A program made the translations under genes and the position numbers. From NCBI GenBank assembly GCA_964454645.1, contig CAYVTM010000006.1:123199-187198 (forward strand): DNA of 64,000 bases, read 5' to 3'. Every line of letters begins with the position of its first letter. Position 1 is the stretch's first letter. This DNA comes from CAYVTM01 sp964454645. Its GTDB lineage: Bacteria; Bacteroidota; Bacteroidia; Sphingobacteriales; Sphingobacteriaceae. The notes beneath the pieces are model-generated. The model was not told where the DNA came from. It worked only from the letters and a program-made list of their open reading frames with translations, and did no database searches. Of this stretch, positions 25,249 to 35,589 are shown piece after piece.

Positions 25249-27519
25249 TTACTCTTTTACAATGCGCAGTTTGGCAAATTTAAGTAAAAGTTGCTTTTGT
25301 CCTAATTCTTTAAAATCTATTGTTGTTTTTATATCCGGGGCCCGCCCTTCCAAGGCAATCACCCTTCCAAAGCCAAAGCGTTGGTGCTCAACCTCCATGC
25401 CTATATCAATTTTTGCAGGATCGTCGGGATTAAAATCTCCGGATGCTTTGTGTACATAGTTTTTTTGCAAGCTTGGTTTTGGCGGAATACCAATTGTTTT
25501 GGTACTAAGCCTGGTATAGCTGTCTCTATCCCTGTCGAAACCGGCACTTGCCTGCAAGCCGCTTTTCTGTAAAAAACTAATCTCTAAAAATTTAGGTTCT
25601 ATTTCTTCCAAAAACCTGCTGGGTTCACAATTCGTTAAGGTTCCCCAGCGGTAACGGGAAGTAGCATAGGAGAGTGTAAGCTTTGTTTCTGCACGTGTAA
25701 TAGCCACATAAAACAATCGGCGTTCTTCTTCCAGATCGCTTCTTGAATTTAATGACAATTGAGAAGGGAAAAGGTTTTCTTCCATCCCCACTACGTATAC
25801 ATAGGGAAACTCAAGCCCTTTTGCCGAATGTATCGTCATTAGCGAAACCGTGTCCTTGTTTTTATCCTCTTCTTTTTCATCCCCCGTAAGCAAGGCTACA
25901 TCCTGCAGGAATTGCGCTAATCCGGTATCTTCCAAATCTTCCCGTTCAGAGAATTCTTTGATACCGTTCAGAAGTTCCTGAATGTTTTCATAACGTGCCA
26001 GCCCTTCTATCGATTTATCTTCATGTAAATCTTTTAATAATCCCGATTGCTTGGCGATATGCATGGCAGCATCGTAAGCATTACTGTTTTTAATCATCAC
26101 AGCAAAGCTTTTAATCATGATTATAAAGTTCGAAATACTCTCTCCCGATTTGCCCGGAATAAGCGTGTGTATATCTTCACAAACCTGCCACAAACTTAAA
26201 TTTTGTTGATCGGCGGCAAGAATTATTTTATCCATGCTGGTTTTGCCGATACCGCGAGCCGGATAATTGATCACTCTTTTCAATGCTTCTTCATCGCTGT
26301 GATTCACTGATAAACGGAAGTAGGCAATTATATCTTTAATTTCTTTGCGATGATAGAAAGAGAGGCCTCCGTAAATTTTATAAGGAATATTTAACTTCCG
26401 CAATGCTTCCTCCATTGCCCGCGACTGAGAATTGGTACGGTATAAGATCGCAAAACTTTTATAGTTTAAGGATTGAGAAGCTTGGTATTGCATGATCGAT
26501 TCGGCAACCTGTTTCCCTTCCTCATTATCCGTAAAAGCTTTTAACAAGGATATTTTTTCGCCGGTTTCTTTTTCCGAGAAAACGTTCTTTTGCAATTGTT
26601 CCTGATTATTGGCGATTACGGCATTCGCTACTTTTACAATCGTTTGGGTAGAACGATAATTTTGCTCGAGTTTAAAAATCTTCAGGTCGGGATAATCTTT
26701 CTCGAAATTTAAGATATTTTGAATGTTGGCACCTCTGAATGCATAAATACTTTGGGCATCATCGCCTACGACACAAATGTTTTCGTGTATGGCGGCAAGT
26801 TTTTTTACGATGAGGTATTGAGCAAAATTAGTGTCTTGATACTCATCCACCATAATATATTTAAACTTATGCTGGTATTTATGCAATACTTCGGGATGAT
26901 CCTTAAAAAGTACATTGGTTTTGAAGAGCAGATCATCGAAATCCATTGCCCCTGCCTTAAAGCATCGTTGAGTATAGAGTTGATAGATATAGCCCAGTTT
27001 GCCACGCCCTGAAGAAAAGTCGTCAGCCTGAATGTTATCATCGTCCTGATATTCTTTTACAGAAATAAGATTATTCTTAGCAGAAGATATACGGTTATAG
27101 ACAAAGTTCGGGTTGTACAACTTATCGTCGAGGTTTTGTTCTTTTAAGATAGCTTTGAGCAGACTCTTGCTATCATCGGTATCATAAATGGTAAAGTTAG
27201 AGGGGTATCCGATTTTATCTGCTTCGATACGCAGTATTTTGGCAAATACTGAATGGAAAGTTCCCATCCAGATATTGCGTGCATCGGCACCCACCAGATG
27301 TCCGATACGTTCACGCATCTCGCGTGCCGCTTTGTTAGTAAATGTAAGAGCTAAAATCTGAAAAGCATCGGTGCCCCGATTGATAATATGAGCAATACGC
27401 GTTGTAATTACCCGGGTCTTCCCCGAACCGGCACCCGCAACAATCATCATCGGCCCCTGTATGTTTTCCACAGCTGCTCTTTGCTGTGGATTTAATTGTT
27501 CTAAATAATTCGCAGTCAT
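25249..27519 (-). CDS. UvrD/PcrA-type superfamily 1 DNA helicase
   Basis: The 756-residue ATP-dependent 3'-5' helicase shows the SF1A motifs in order: Q-motif LNPQQRAAVE, Walker A AGAGSGKT, ALTFTNKAAREMRER (Ia), VDEYQDTN (II), GDDAQSIYAFRGA (III), LEQNYRS (IV), TIHSAKGLEFPYV (V) and VAITRAE (VI). A short C-terminal beta domain (GMEVEHQRFGFGRV) matches the Tudor-like domain of PcrA/UvrD that binds RNA polymerase. It probably serves nucleotide excision repair and replication-conflict removal. Length is normal for PcrA. Confidence 0.95.
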   Translation of the reverse strand: MTANYLEQLNPQQRAAVENIQGPMMIVAGAGSGKTRVITTRIAHIINRGTDAFQILALTFTNKAAREMRERIGHLVGADARNIWMGTFHSVFAKILRIEADKIGYPSNFTIYDTDDSKSLLKAILKEQNLDDKLYNPNFVYNRISSAKNNLISVKEYQDDDNIQADDFSSGRGKLGYIYQLYTQRCFKAGAMDFDDLLFKTNVLFKDHPEVLHKYQHKFKYIMVDEYQDTNFAQYLIVKKLAAIHENICVVGDDAQSIYAFRGANIQNILNFEKDYPDLKIFKLEQNYRSTQTIVKVANAVIANNQEQLQKNVFSEKETGEKISLLKAFTDNEEGKQVAESIMQYQASQSLNYKSFAILYRTNSQSRAMEEALRKLNIPYKIYGGLSFYHRKEIKDIIAYFRLSVNHSDEEALKRVINYPARGIGKTSMDKIILAADQQNLSLWQVCEDIHTLIPGKSGESISNFIIMIKSFAVMIKNSNAYDAAMHIAKQSGLLKDLHEDKSIEGLARYENIQELLNGIKEFSEREDLEDTGLAQFLQDVALLTGDEKEEDKNKDTVSLMTIHSAKGLEFPYVYVVGMEENLFPSQLSLNSRSDLEEERRLFYVAITRAETKLTLSYATSRYRWGTLTNCEPSRFLEEIEPKFLEISFLQKSGLQASAGFDRDRDSYTRLSTKTIGIPPKPSLQKNYVHKASGDFNPDDPAKIDIGMEVEHQRFGFGRVIALEGRAPDIKTTIDFKELGQKQLLLKFAKLRIVKE

Positions 27520-27594
27520 CCCGTCACTATATTTTCCAAAAATACGAAATATGACTTAGCTTTAATAGAATTCTTTCCACATTTATACATGAAA

Positions 27595-27620
27595 AAGCCC
27601 GCATCTTTTGATACAGGCTT
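27595..27620 (-). terminator. Rho-independent terminator after the 553-residue exported-protein gene
   Basis: On the minus strand an 11-bp stem (27620-27610 with 27605-27595, two G-T pairs) has an AAAA loop and is followed by five T. It sits just past the stop at 27653 and before the helicase start. Confidence 0.85.
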
Positions 27621-27652
27621 CCAAAATATTTATTCCCGGATTCTTTATTTTT

Positions 27653-29314
27653 CTATTTAATCTCAATACTGCCTATTTGTGTACTTTTTGAATTCCGAGG
27701 ATTTGCCCCTTTATTTTCATATCCTACAATCATTAGTTTACCCGTGTTGGTATCCAGATTTGATTTGGGACGGATAACTACACCTTGAGATTTCGAATTA
27801 AATAATTGGGAACTCTTAAAATTCCCCTGAGTATCGATTGTGGTTACTACGGCAACTGACTTTTTCGGAGTCTTCATTATTTTCCTTTTTTTCACATCCG
27901 TTATTTTAAGATTTTGGGGATGATCATTATAGATTAAGTAAACAATATCATCATAGACAAAAGAGGCATACGAAGAAAAGAAGCCTTGATCGTTTTTAGT
28001 TAACTGATTTTTGGAAATGGGGATTTGCCATTCGATACCGGCATCAGGGGCAATGCTAATTGCTATAATATTGTTGTAGTAAAAATTGTACGTTTTGCTT
28101 GTGCTTTTACCGGTTGGTCTACGTACGCCAGAAGGGCTCATACTACTACTGGTTGATGGATTCTGTGTGACCGTCACGGTCACATAATCCTGCTCTGCCA
28201 AAAGCACAATTCCTCCATTGTCTTTTAATATCAACCGGTTGATATGCAGGTCGACAATACCTTTATTTTTTTCAGCTCCTCTTTGAGACGTGAATAGGGC
28301 AACCGCTTTTTTATCAAATTCCTGAATATTTTTATGTTTTACAGTTTGGGTATTGCCATCAATTTTAACAACAAAAATACCATGGCTTGTCGTATTACGA
28401 ATACTTGTGCGTTCGGTTAATGTGAGCGTTTTTCTATTCCATGAATAAGTTGCATTACGTGTTACATCCGAATAAAATCCAACACAAATAAGATCATTCT
28501 GACTATTTACTTCAAATGCGATTTCGATTATATATTTTCCTAAGTCCAGGTCGAACTGACTGAATACATCATTGCCCGGGTCGTAACTTAATATGGTGTA
28601 TAAGTCACCCATTTTTTTTAAATTGGACTTTTTTGCATCAGCTGATCCAATAATATAAACCTTCCCATTATTATCGATTGCAAAATCAATAAACTCAAAT
28701 TGTTCATCTCTAATAGGGAGCTCAAATTCTTTCGTCCAGATAGTATTAAAAGATTGATCCAGCACTTTACAGGCAAAAGTTTCTTTCTTTCCTTTAATGA
28801 AGGGATTGTGATGTACAATTAAAATTTTCGATGAGTCTTTTGAAGTATAGTAATTAAACCCACCTGCATTTCTTTTCCGATTGGTATAAATTTCATCGAG
28901 CTGTTTGTAATCAGCATCAACAATGCCTTTTTCGTTAATTGAATTTGAGAAAAACACATTCATACTGTCTCGTTTATTAAAGTATGAAGTAAATAAGTTT
29001 AGTTTATCTTTAAAGAGTTCAACGCCCTCGAATGTTAATTCATGTCCGTTCGTATTCGGCATTCTCAGTTCCGACTTGCTTACTACCTGATGTTTAGCAT
29101 CATATTTTTCTAAAAAAAATAATTTATTGCGACCTAATAAACCGGTAGATTGTGTTTTTAGCACCCTGAGCTCATTCTCATTACCGCCAACAAATGAGAT
29201 TTCTGTACGTGGAGGTGTTTTTTGTTTGGGACCGAAATGGGTACTGATATTTTGAGAGAAGCTAACAAGAGGAGCAACTAACAGGAAAGTCAGAATGTAG
29301 GGTTTAATCGACAT
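27653..29314 (-). CDS. Exported protein of unknown function, beta-rich
   Basis: I do not recognise this 553-residue protein. It has a signal peptide (MSIKPYILTFLLVAPLVSFSQ, cleavage after SFSQ), so it is exported. The remainder looks like repeated beta strands with kelch/propeller-like spacing (DNNGKVYIIGSADAK, NDLICVGFYSD, GGIVLLAEQDYV, GKLMIVGYENKG). A Ser/Thr-rich insert lies near residues 390-415. No C-terminal T9SS sorting domain is evident, so a periplasmic or outer-membrane location is likely. It has its own terminator and no obvious operon partner. Confidence 0.75.
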   Translation of the reverse strand: MSIKPYILTFLLVAPLVSFSQNISTHFGPKQKTPPRTEISFVGGNENELRVLKTQSTGLLGRNKLFFLEKYDAKHQVVSKSELRMPNTNGHELTFEGVELFKDKLNLFTSYFNKRDSMNVFFSNSINEKGIVDADYKQLDEIYTNRKRNAGGFNYYTSKDSSKILIVHHNPFIKGKKETFACKVLDQSFNTIWTKEFELPIRDEQFEFIDFAIDNNGKVYIIGSADAKKSNLKKMGDLYTILSYDPGNDVFSQFDLDLGKYIIEIAFEVNSQNDLICVGFYSDVTRNATYSWNRKTLTLTERTSIRNTTSHGIFVVKIDGNTQTVKHKNIQEFDKKAVALFTSQRGAEKNKGIVDLHINRLILKDNGGIVLLAEQDYVTVTVTQNPSTSSSMSPSGVRRPTGKSTSKTYNFYYNNIIAISIAPDAGIEWQIPISKNQLTKNDQGFFSSYASFVYDDIVYLIYNDHPQNLKITDVKKRKIMKTPKKSVAVVTTIDTQGNFKSSQLFNSKSQGVVIRPKSNLDTNTGKLMIVGYENKGANPRNSKSTQIGSIEIK

Positions 29315-29444
29315 ATTAGTTTTGAGTTAAAGGGTTAAATCGATGAATTGTTTGGGCCCCAATTATAATGAAATGTCTCAATTAATCTAAAAAAATAATT
29401 GAGAAACAGCAGAAAATTCTGCACCTTAGCAAAAAAATAGTAAG

Positions 29445-30179
29445 ATGAAAAGTCGCCCGGTACATTATTTATTGTTGATTTTTATTTTTTTATACAGTAA
29501 TACGGCAAATGCTCAAAATGTTGTTAATGGAGATTCAACCAATGTGAATAGAGTCAAAGTTTTTAATCCTTCGAATACGAAAGATTTTTTTTATGCATCT
29601 GATAACTATAAATTAGCAGTTAAGCTAAATCCTATCCTGATTCTTTTTGGAGAAATACCTGTGTATTTTGAACATAGGTTGGGGGAAAAGTTGTCGGGAG
29701 AAATGGCAGTAGGAGTGACCTTGCGTAATTATTATCTCGACATAGCCGATAACGATAATTCTTCAAATACTTCAGAAGTAATTGATAATGATAAATTTGG
29801 ATACAGCTTTCGGGCTGCTTTGAAATTTTATCCTTCATCTGCCGAAGAGCCTATATTAGGATATTATTTTGCACCCGAAATTATGACCCGCATGTATTAT
29901 CGTTCTTTTCAATACAAGCAGGGATTCGTCCCGGCGGCTGCAAGTTCCGATACCTATAACCTCAAAAAAATACAAACAGATTTTAAAATCCTTTTTGGAT
30001 ATCAGGATTATTTAGATGCGAATATTTTAATCGATTATTACTTAGGTTTTGGAATCAGAAATGTAAATATGGAAGAATCGAACTCGGATATAAATAGCCC
30101 TAAGTATGGTGATATCGGTACGAAAAGGAGTAGAACACCTGTATTTACAGCAGGTGTAAAATTAGGTTTTGCTTTTTAA
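29445..30179 (+). CDS. Exported outer-membrane beta-barrel-like protein
   Basis: This 244-residue product has a signal peptide (MKSRPVHYLLLIFIFLYSNTANAQ, cleavage after ANAQ) and then alternating amphipathic strands with tight turns (SGEMAVGVTLRNYYL, GYSFRAALKFYPSS, ILGYYFAPEIMTRMYYRS) ending in VFTAGVKLGFAF, where the terminal Phe is the usual barrel-assembly signature. This is the DUF3575-like small barrel pattern of Bacteroidota. Function is unknown. The dipeptidase gene follows after 37 bp. Confidence 0.72.
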   Translation: MKSRPVHYLLLIFIFLYSNTANAQNVVNGDSTNVNRVKVFNPSNTKDFFYASDNYKLAVKLNPILILFGEIPVYFEHRLGEKLSGEMAVGVTLRNYYLDIADNDNSSNTSEVIDNDKFGYSFRAALKFYPSSAEEPILGYYFAPEIMTRMYYRSFQYKQGFVPAAASSDTYNLKKIQTDFKILFGYQDYLDANILIDYYLGFGIRNVNMEESNSDINSPKYGDIGTKRSRTPVFTAGVKLGFAF

Positions 30180-30216
30180 AATTATACAATAATATATTAC
30201 ACTATATATTTTAAAT

Positions 30217-31605
30217 ATGGAACACATTAAACAGTACGTTGAGAAAAACAAACAAAGGTTTTTAGATGAATTATTCGATCTATTAAGAATGCCTTCGGTA
30301 AGCGCCGATTCGGCATTTAAAGAAGATGTGTTTAAGACGGCGGAATTTGTGAAGCAGAAATTGATGGATGCCGGAGCCGATAAAGTAGAGCTTTGCCAAA
30401 CAGCGGGTTATCCGATTGTATATGGTGAAAAAATGATCGACCCGAAATTGCCAACGGTGTTAGTATATGGACATTACGATGTACAGCCCGCAACTCCTTT
30501 AGAATTATGGGAAACACCGCCTTTTGAACCTACTATTCGTAAAACTGCCGTTCATCCCGATGGTGCAATATTCGCACGTGGTTCTTGCGATGATAAAGGT
30601 CAAATGTATATGCATGTGAAAGCCTTTGAAATGATGATGCAGACAAATACCTTACCTTGCAATATTAAATTTATGATTGAGGGTGAAGAAGAAGTGGGTT
30701 CTGCAAACCTGGGTATTTTCGTGAGTGCAAATAAAGAGCGATTAAAAGCCGATGTGGTTTTGATTTCTGATACTTCAATGATTGCAAACGATTGCCCTTC
30801 GATTGATTGCGGATTACGTGGCTTGAGTTATGTGGAGGTAGAAGTTACCGGTCCGAACCGCGATTTGCATTCGGGAGTTTACGGAGGTGCTGTAGCGAAT
30901 CCGATTAATATTCTTTCCAAAATGATTGCATCCATGCACGATGAAAATAATCATGTTACCATTCCCGGTTTTTATGATGATGTGTTGGAAGTAAGTGCAT
31001 CTGACCGTGCGGATATGGCGAAAACTCCTTTCGATCTGGATGCCTATAAAAAAGATTTGGGTATTGATGAGGAATGGGGCGAGAAAGGTTTTTCAACCAT
31101 CGAACGTACCGGTATCCGTCCGACTTTAGATGTGAACGGTATTTGGGGAGGTTATACCGGTGAGGGTGCAAAAACTGTATTGCCTTCAAAAGCTTATGCC
31201 AAAATTTCTATGCGCTTAGTGCCGAATCAAAAATCGGACAAGATCACCGAACTGTTTACAAAACATTTTCAAAGCATCGCTCCGAAATCGGTAAAAGTGA
31301 AAGTAGAATTGCATCATGGTGGCGAGCCTGTACTTACACCAACCGATTCGATTGCATTTCGTGCAGCAAGCAAAGCCATGGAAGATACTTATGGTAAGAA
31401 ACCAATCCCTACAAGAGGTGGAGGAAGTATTCCGATCGTAGCTCTTTTCGAAAAAGAATTAGGAATTAAATCGGTATTGATGGGATTCGGATTGGATTCG
31501 GATGCCTTACATTCTCCGAACGAACATTATGGATTGTTTAATTATTATAAAGGAATTGAAACCATTCCTTTATTCCATAAATATTTTGCGGAACTGAGTA
31601 AATAA
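30217..31605 (+). CDS. M20/M25/M40-family dipeptidase
   Basis: The 462-residue cytosolic metallopeptidase matches the Zn-dependent M20 dipeptidase fold. Metal and catalytic residues are in VYGHYDVQP, GSCDDKGQ (bridging Asp), EGEEEVGS (catalytic Glu pair) and the final HSPNEHYG. The lid/dimerisation domain has the LDVNGIWGGYTGEGAKTV and SMRLVPNQ stretches typical for carnosinase/CPG2-like peptidases. It probably hydrolyses dipeptides from peptide uptake. No transporter gene is adjacent. A terminator follows. Confidence 0.93.
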   Translation: MEHIKQYVEKNKQRFLDELFDLLRMPSVSADSAFKEDVFKTAEFVKQKLMDAGADKVELCQTAGYPIVYGEKMIDPKLPTVLVYGHYDVQPATPLELWETPPFEPTIRKTAVHPDGAIFARGSCDDKGQMYMHVKAFEMMMQTNTLPCNIKFMIEGEEEVGSANLGIFVSANKERLKADVVLISDTSMIANDCPSIDCGLRGLSYVEVEVTGPNRDLHSGVYGGAVANPINILSKMIASMHDENNHVTIPGFYDDVLEVSASDRADMAKTPFDLDAYKKDLGIDEEWGEKGFSTIERTGIRPTLDVNGIWGGYTGEGAKTVLPSKAYAKISMRLVPNQKSDKITELFTKHFQSIAPKSVKVKVELHHGGEPVLTPTDSIAFRAASKAMEDTYGKKPIPTRGGGSIPIVALFEKELGIKSVLMGFGLDSDALHSPNEHYGLFNYYKGIETIPLFHKYFAELSK

Positions 31606-31623
31606 ACTTTTCTTCGCAATATC

Positions 31624-31660
31624 AAAAAGGTGTTCGTATATAGTATTATACAAGCACCTT
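31624..31660. terminator. Bidirectional terminator
   Basis: AAAAAGGTG (31624-31632) pairs with CACCTTTTT (about 31648-31656) around a second short AT-rich stem (GTATA/TATAC). It separates the dipeptidase gene from the convergent TRIC-family gene. Confidence 0.8.
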
Positions 31661-31662
31661 TT

Positions 31663-32283
31663 TTATTTTTTCTTTTCCTTAATATAAATTAAGGGCAGTC
31701 TCCACTTCAGATAATTGGCTCCGATACGAATCAATACAATCGTTCCGCCGGCTATTAATCCGCACATCCTTTCGGATGCTCCGGAATACTGGACAATGAA
31801 ATAAACAATACCTCCGGCGATACATGCCGAAGCATAAATATCCTGACGAAAAACATAAGGGACTTCATTCAGTAATACATCGCGAATAATCCCGCCGAAA
31901 CATCCGGTAATCGTCCCCAAAGCAATACATACCAAGGGATGCAAATTAAAATCGATTCCTTTATAGATGGCTAAAGTGGCAAATACTGCTAATCCAATAG
32001 TGTCGAACCAAAACATTGCCCGGCGGAATGTTCTTATTCGAGGATGATATAGCAGGGATATAATATAGGTTACTATGATGGTAAGGATCAAACGCAGATC
32101 CTGAATCCAGGCTACAGGAAAACTTCCGATAAGCATATCGCGGATAGTTCCGCCTCCAATAGCTGTAACAAAAGAAACTATCAATACCCCGAATATATCG
32201 AGCCGCTTATGCATTGCCGAAATAGCTCCCGAATATGCAAAGGCGATAACTCCCAATAACTCTATAAAAATAATTAATTTCAT
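31663..32283 (-). CDS. Trimeric intracellular cation (TRIC) channel-family protein
   Basis: The 206-residue protein has seven hydrophobic helices in two pseudo-repeats, each with the Gly-rich stretch of this family: VTAIGGGTIRDMLIG in repeat one and ITGCFGGIIRDVLLNEVP in repeat two. This is the bacterial homologue of TRIC (formerly UPF0126), K+-permeable trimeric channels in the inner membrane. The physiological role in bacteria is unsettled. The gene stands alone and is divergent from the MFS gene upstream. Confidence 0.9.
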   Translation of the reverse strand: MKLIIFIELLGVIAFAYSGAISAMHKRLDIFGVLIVSFVTAIGGGTIRDMLIGSFPVAWIQDLRLILTIIVTYIISLLYHPRIRTFRRAMFWFDTIGLAVFATLAIYKGIDFNLHPLVCIALGTITGCFGGIIRDVLLNEVPYVFRQDIYASACIAGGIVYFIVQYSGASERMCGLIAGGTIVLIRIGANYLKWRLPLIYIKEKKK

Positions 32284-32418
32284 TCCTGCAAAGGTAAGAA
32301 GCTTATCTGTAAAAATTATTTTTCATTAAATCTATCTGTTTTTTTTTAAGTATAGGGTCGGAAGAGAAAATTAATGTCATTAGATTAAATAATCTGAAAA
32401 AATCTGATATTTGGTTTC

Positions 32419-33630
32419 ATGGTAAAACATCTTGCCGATTTATACATCCGTTCGTACCGGGGATTACCCCGGAATATCTGGATGTTATCCCTCATTCTGT
32501 TAATCAATAGAAGCGGTACGATGGTTATCCCTTTTATGACCGTTTATCTCACGCAAGAGTTATCCTTTTCTATCACTCAAGCGGGTTTGGTCCTGGCAGT
32601 GTTTGGTTTAGGTGCGGTAATAGGGGCTTATATGGGTGGTAAACTGAGCGACCGTTTCGGGTTTTATTCTATTCAGTTTTGGTCTTTATTGCTTAACGGG
32701 ATTTTCTTTATTCTTCTCGGGCAGATGCATACGCTCCCGGGTATTATGATTGTCATTTTCTTTATGAGTGTATTGGGGGAAGCTTTTCGTCCGGCAAATG
32801 CATCTGCGGTAGCTTTTTATAGTACTGCCGAAAACAGAACGCGTTCCTATTCCCTGAATCGGCTGGCAGTTAATTTGGGTTGGTCGGTGGGCCCGGCAAT
32901 CGGTGGTATTTTAGCAAGTATCAGTTACGAATTATTATTTTGGGTGGATGGTCTTACCTGTATAGGTTCTGCTTTGCTTTTCATTTATTTGTTTTCGAAA
33001 GAAAAAACAAAAAAGCCTGTGATAGAAATTCAGGGAACTGATTTGAAAACTCCGCAATCGGCTTATAAAGACTATCCGTATTTATGGTTTATTGTGTTGG
33101 TAACGTTAAATGCGATCTGTTTTTTTCAGCTGTTTTCCATTATCCCCGTCTATTACAAACAGGAAGTTCACCTGCCGGAATTTTTAATCGGTGTGGTTTT
33201 GTCCATTAATGGTTTGATCATAGCCCTCACGGAAATGATTGTGGTATATAAGTTGGATGGAAAAAGACAAGACCTGGTGTACATACGGTACGGAGTATTG
33301 ATTATCGGATTATCCTTTATAGTATTGGCTTTCCCATGGTTTCCTTTTGTTGGAGTGCTTTTTGCCATGTTGCTGATATCAGCCGGAGAAATTATTTCTA
33401 TGCCTTTTATGAATTCTTATTGGATATCGCGAAGCAACGATACAAACCGCGGGCAATATGCAGCTTTATATACCATTGCTTATTCCACAGCACATATTGT
33501 AGCCCCTACATTGGGAGCATTCATGGTAGCGGCATTCGGATTCAGAATCTGGTGGTATATGGTAGCGGTCATCTGTTTAATTACCTATTGGGGATTTCGT
33601 CGCTTGCATATCAAACAATTATCACTCTAA
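32419..33630 (+). CDS. Major facilitator superfamily transporter
   Basis: This 403-residue inner-membrane protein has twelve predicted helices and the MFS loop 2-3 motif GGKLSDRFGFY. The DHA1-like antiporter motif (NRLAVNLGWSVGPAIGG) is in helix 5, pointing to a drug or metabolite exporter. Substrate cannot be predicted. Its stop codon overlaps that of the convergent M61 peptidase gene by four bases (CTAA), leaving no intergenic terminator. Confidence 0.88.
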   Translation: MVKHLADLYIRSYRGLPRNIWMLSLILLINRSGTMVIPFMTVYLTQELSFSITQAGLVLAVFGLGAVIGAYMGGKLSDRFGFYSIQFWSLLLNGIFFILLGQMHTLPGIMIVIFFMSVLGEAFRPANASAVAFYSTAENRTRSYSLNRLAVNLGWSVGPAIGGILASISYELLFWVDGLTCIGSALLFIYLFSKEKTKKPVIEIQGTDLKTPQSAYKDYPYLWFIVLVTLNAICFFQLFSIIPVYYKQEVHLPEFLIGVVLSINGLIIALTEMIVVYKLDGKRQDLVYIRYGVLIIGLSFIVLAFPWFPFVGVLFAMLLISAGEIISMPFMNSYWISRSNDTNRGQYAALYTIAYSTAHIVAPTLGAFMVAAFGFRIWWYMVAVICLITYWGFRRLHIKQLSL

Positions 33631-35507
33631 TTTCCCGTAGTCCATAAAGTAAATAGTTTCTGCTGTTCGGGAGTTAACTTATCAAGCCGTTCAATCTGAT
33701 GAGTGCGTGTTTCCTTTTTGAATTTTGCAGGAAAGAGTATGGTTTCTTCTTTACCTTGTCGAAGAACCTTTAGCGAAATTAATGACCCTTCTTTTACGTA
33801 GTCCCCGTTTTTATCGCGATAACAATTCCGTATATCTTCGGCTTTTACTTTGTCGCCGGGCCTAAAACCACAATATTCTTTTTTACCGGTTTTTACAATG
33901 GTCAGATAATCATTTTCGATAAATCCCGCAATTACCTTTATATCATTATCTCTTTTGGATAAAATATTTACAGGATACATTCCCTCTGTTTTTGCCTGAT
34001 AGGAGATACCTGCTTTTTCGAAACCTTCGCGAATGGGAAGTGGCTTTTTACCATTTATATAATTGTCGAAAAACGCTTGTAAACCGGGATGTACTTTAGA
34101 AACAAAAAGGGGGATAAGCGCATCTTCATCGAAGGAACGGTCTTTCCCGAATTCTTCAGCGAGCTCGAATACTACCGATTTTAATGTTTTTGTTCCCTTT
34201 GTTAAATACATAATCTCGAAATCGAGCAGCATACCCATAATTGCACCGCGATCGTAAACATGATTGTATAAATCGGTGTAGGGTTTTGACAATACTTGTT
34301 CACTCATTTTTGTAAAAGGAATGGAATCAGGATATTTAGCTGCCTGTACAATCTTTGCTTTTATTTGATTATTCAAAATCCGATCAATGCTATCCAGTTT
34401 TCCCTGCAATTGAATGAGTACTGAAAAGTATTCAGTCACTCCTTCATAAAGCCATAAATGTTTAGACATAAGTGGGTTGTCATAATCGAAATTTCCAATG
34501 CGGGTACTGTGTAAATTAAGTGGGGTATAGATATGCATGAATTCATGAATTGCCGTTTCTGTAACCATGTTGGCATACGTGTTTTTTCCGAAATCGGCTA
34601 AGTAATAACTTGAAGAATTGCCATGCTCTAATGCCCCGTAACCTTGTCCGCCGAGTTTGATGAGCACCCTTATTATATCAAAAACACCCAAACGTCCTTT
34701 GGATAATAGGGCTCCGATCTTTCGCTGATCATCTACATAATTTACAAATACATACCGGTTAACTGGCGGAACGCCTACAAAAGAAGCTATTGCCTGCATA
34801 GAGGGTTCAATTTCTTTCCGAATATAATAAGCGCTGCTGTCGGAATTTTTATAATAAGAAGCAATGATGATATCGATACCCGCTAAGGACAGTTCCTCTC
34901 TTTTTTCGTTTGTGAATAAAACCGGGTTATCAATTAATTCGTGATAATCGGAGGCAAAGTATCTTTCCGATAATGTCGATTTTTCGATAGAATGCAATGA
35001 GCTCGTCCCCTCTGTCAACGATGATTTAATAAATTTAATATCGTAGCTATGAGAATATTCCTTGTCGAAATACCCGAACAACGCTCCGTTATTGATGTAA
35101 AAATATTTTTCTTTTTCAAAGCCTGTCCCTGCCGGTTCAAATATTTTATTTTTCTTCACCCCCGAATCCCAACTGTCCTCTACCTCATACCGAATGTTAG
35201 ATAAGGTATTTGCTTTATAGATTATAAAACTATTTTCTCCGGATCGTTTTACTTTTAATGCCTCTCTGTTTTTGTTATAGGCTTTAAACTTATGAATGTA
35301 CTTTCCATAATCGAGTGTGGAATATGTTCCGGGAACGGTTTTAGGAAAATTAAAACGAACTTGTTCTTTCAAGAGAGTGTCAATCTCAAGTTCTATTTTT
35401 ATGCGGTCTTTCTTTACATTCAACAAATCAACAGTATATTTTTGTTGAGCAATGCTACTCAGGCTTAGCGACAGACTGAACAGGAGGATAAGTACAGATT
35501 TAATCAT
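33627..35507 (-). CDS. M61-family metallopeptidase (glycyl aminopeptidase-like) with PDZ domain
   Basis: The 626-residue exported protein carries a signal peptide (SLSLSLSSIAQQ). An N-terminal beta domain is followed by the Zn-peptidase core: HEFMH (HExxH) near residue 325 with the downstream LWLYEGVTEYFS Glu ligand, and the RGAIMGMLLDFEI helix typical of M61. A PDZ-like domain follows around residues 500-580 (EYCGFRPGDKVKAED). It should act in the periplasm or at the cell surface on peptides. It overlaps the MFS stop codon and has no same-strand partner. Confidence 0.9.
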   Translation of the reverse strand: MIKSVLILLFSLSLSLSSIAQQKYTVDLLNVKKDRIKIELEIDTLLKEQVRFNFPKTVPGTYSTLDYGKYIHKFKAYNKNREALKVKRSGENSFIIYKANTLSNIRYEVEDSWDSGVKKNKIFEPAGTGFEKEKYFYINNGALFGYFDKEYSHSYDIKFIKSSLTEGTSSLHSIEKSTLSERYFASDYHELIDNPVLFTNEKREELSLAGIDIIIASYYKNSDSSAYYIRKEIEPSMQAIASFVGVPPVNRYVFVNYVDDQRKIGALLSKGRLGVFDIIRVLIKLGGQGYGALEHGNSSSYYLADFGKNTYANMVTETAIHEFMHIYTPLNLHSTRIGNFDYDNPLMSKHLWLYEGVTEYFSVLIQLQGKLDSIDRILNNQIKAKIVQAAKYPDSIPFTKMSEQVLSKPYTDLYNHVYDRGAIMGMLLDFEIMYLTKGTKTLKSVVFELAEEFGKDRSFDEDALIPLFVSKVHPGLQAFFDNYINGKKPLPIREGFEKAGISYQAKTEGMYPVNILSKRDNDIKVIAGFIENDYLTIVKTGKKEYCGFRPGDKVKAEDIRNCYRDKNGDYVKEGSLISLKVLRQGKEETILFPAKFKKETRTHQIERLDKLTPEQQKLFTLWTTGN

Positions 35508-35589
35508 AATAGCAGCGAGTTTAATGTATCTAATATATATTTTATCCTTAACATTGTAAATAAAAGTTGTATTACAAATAGAATAATAA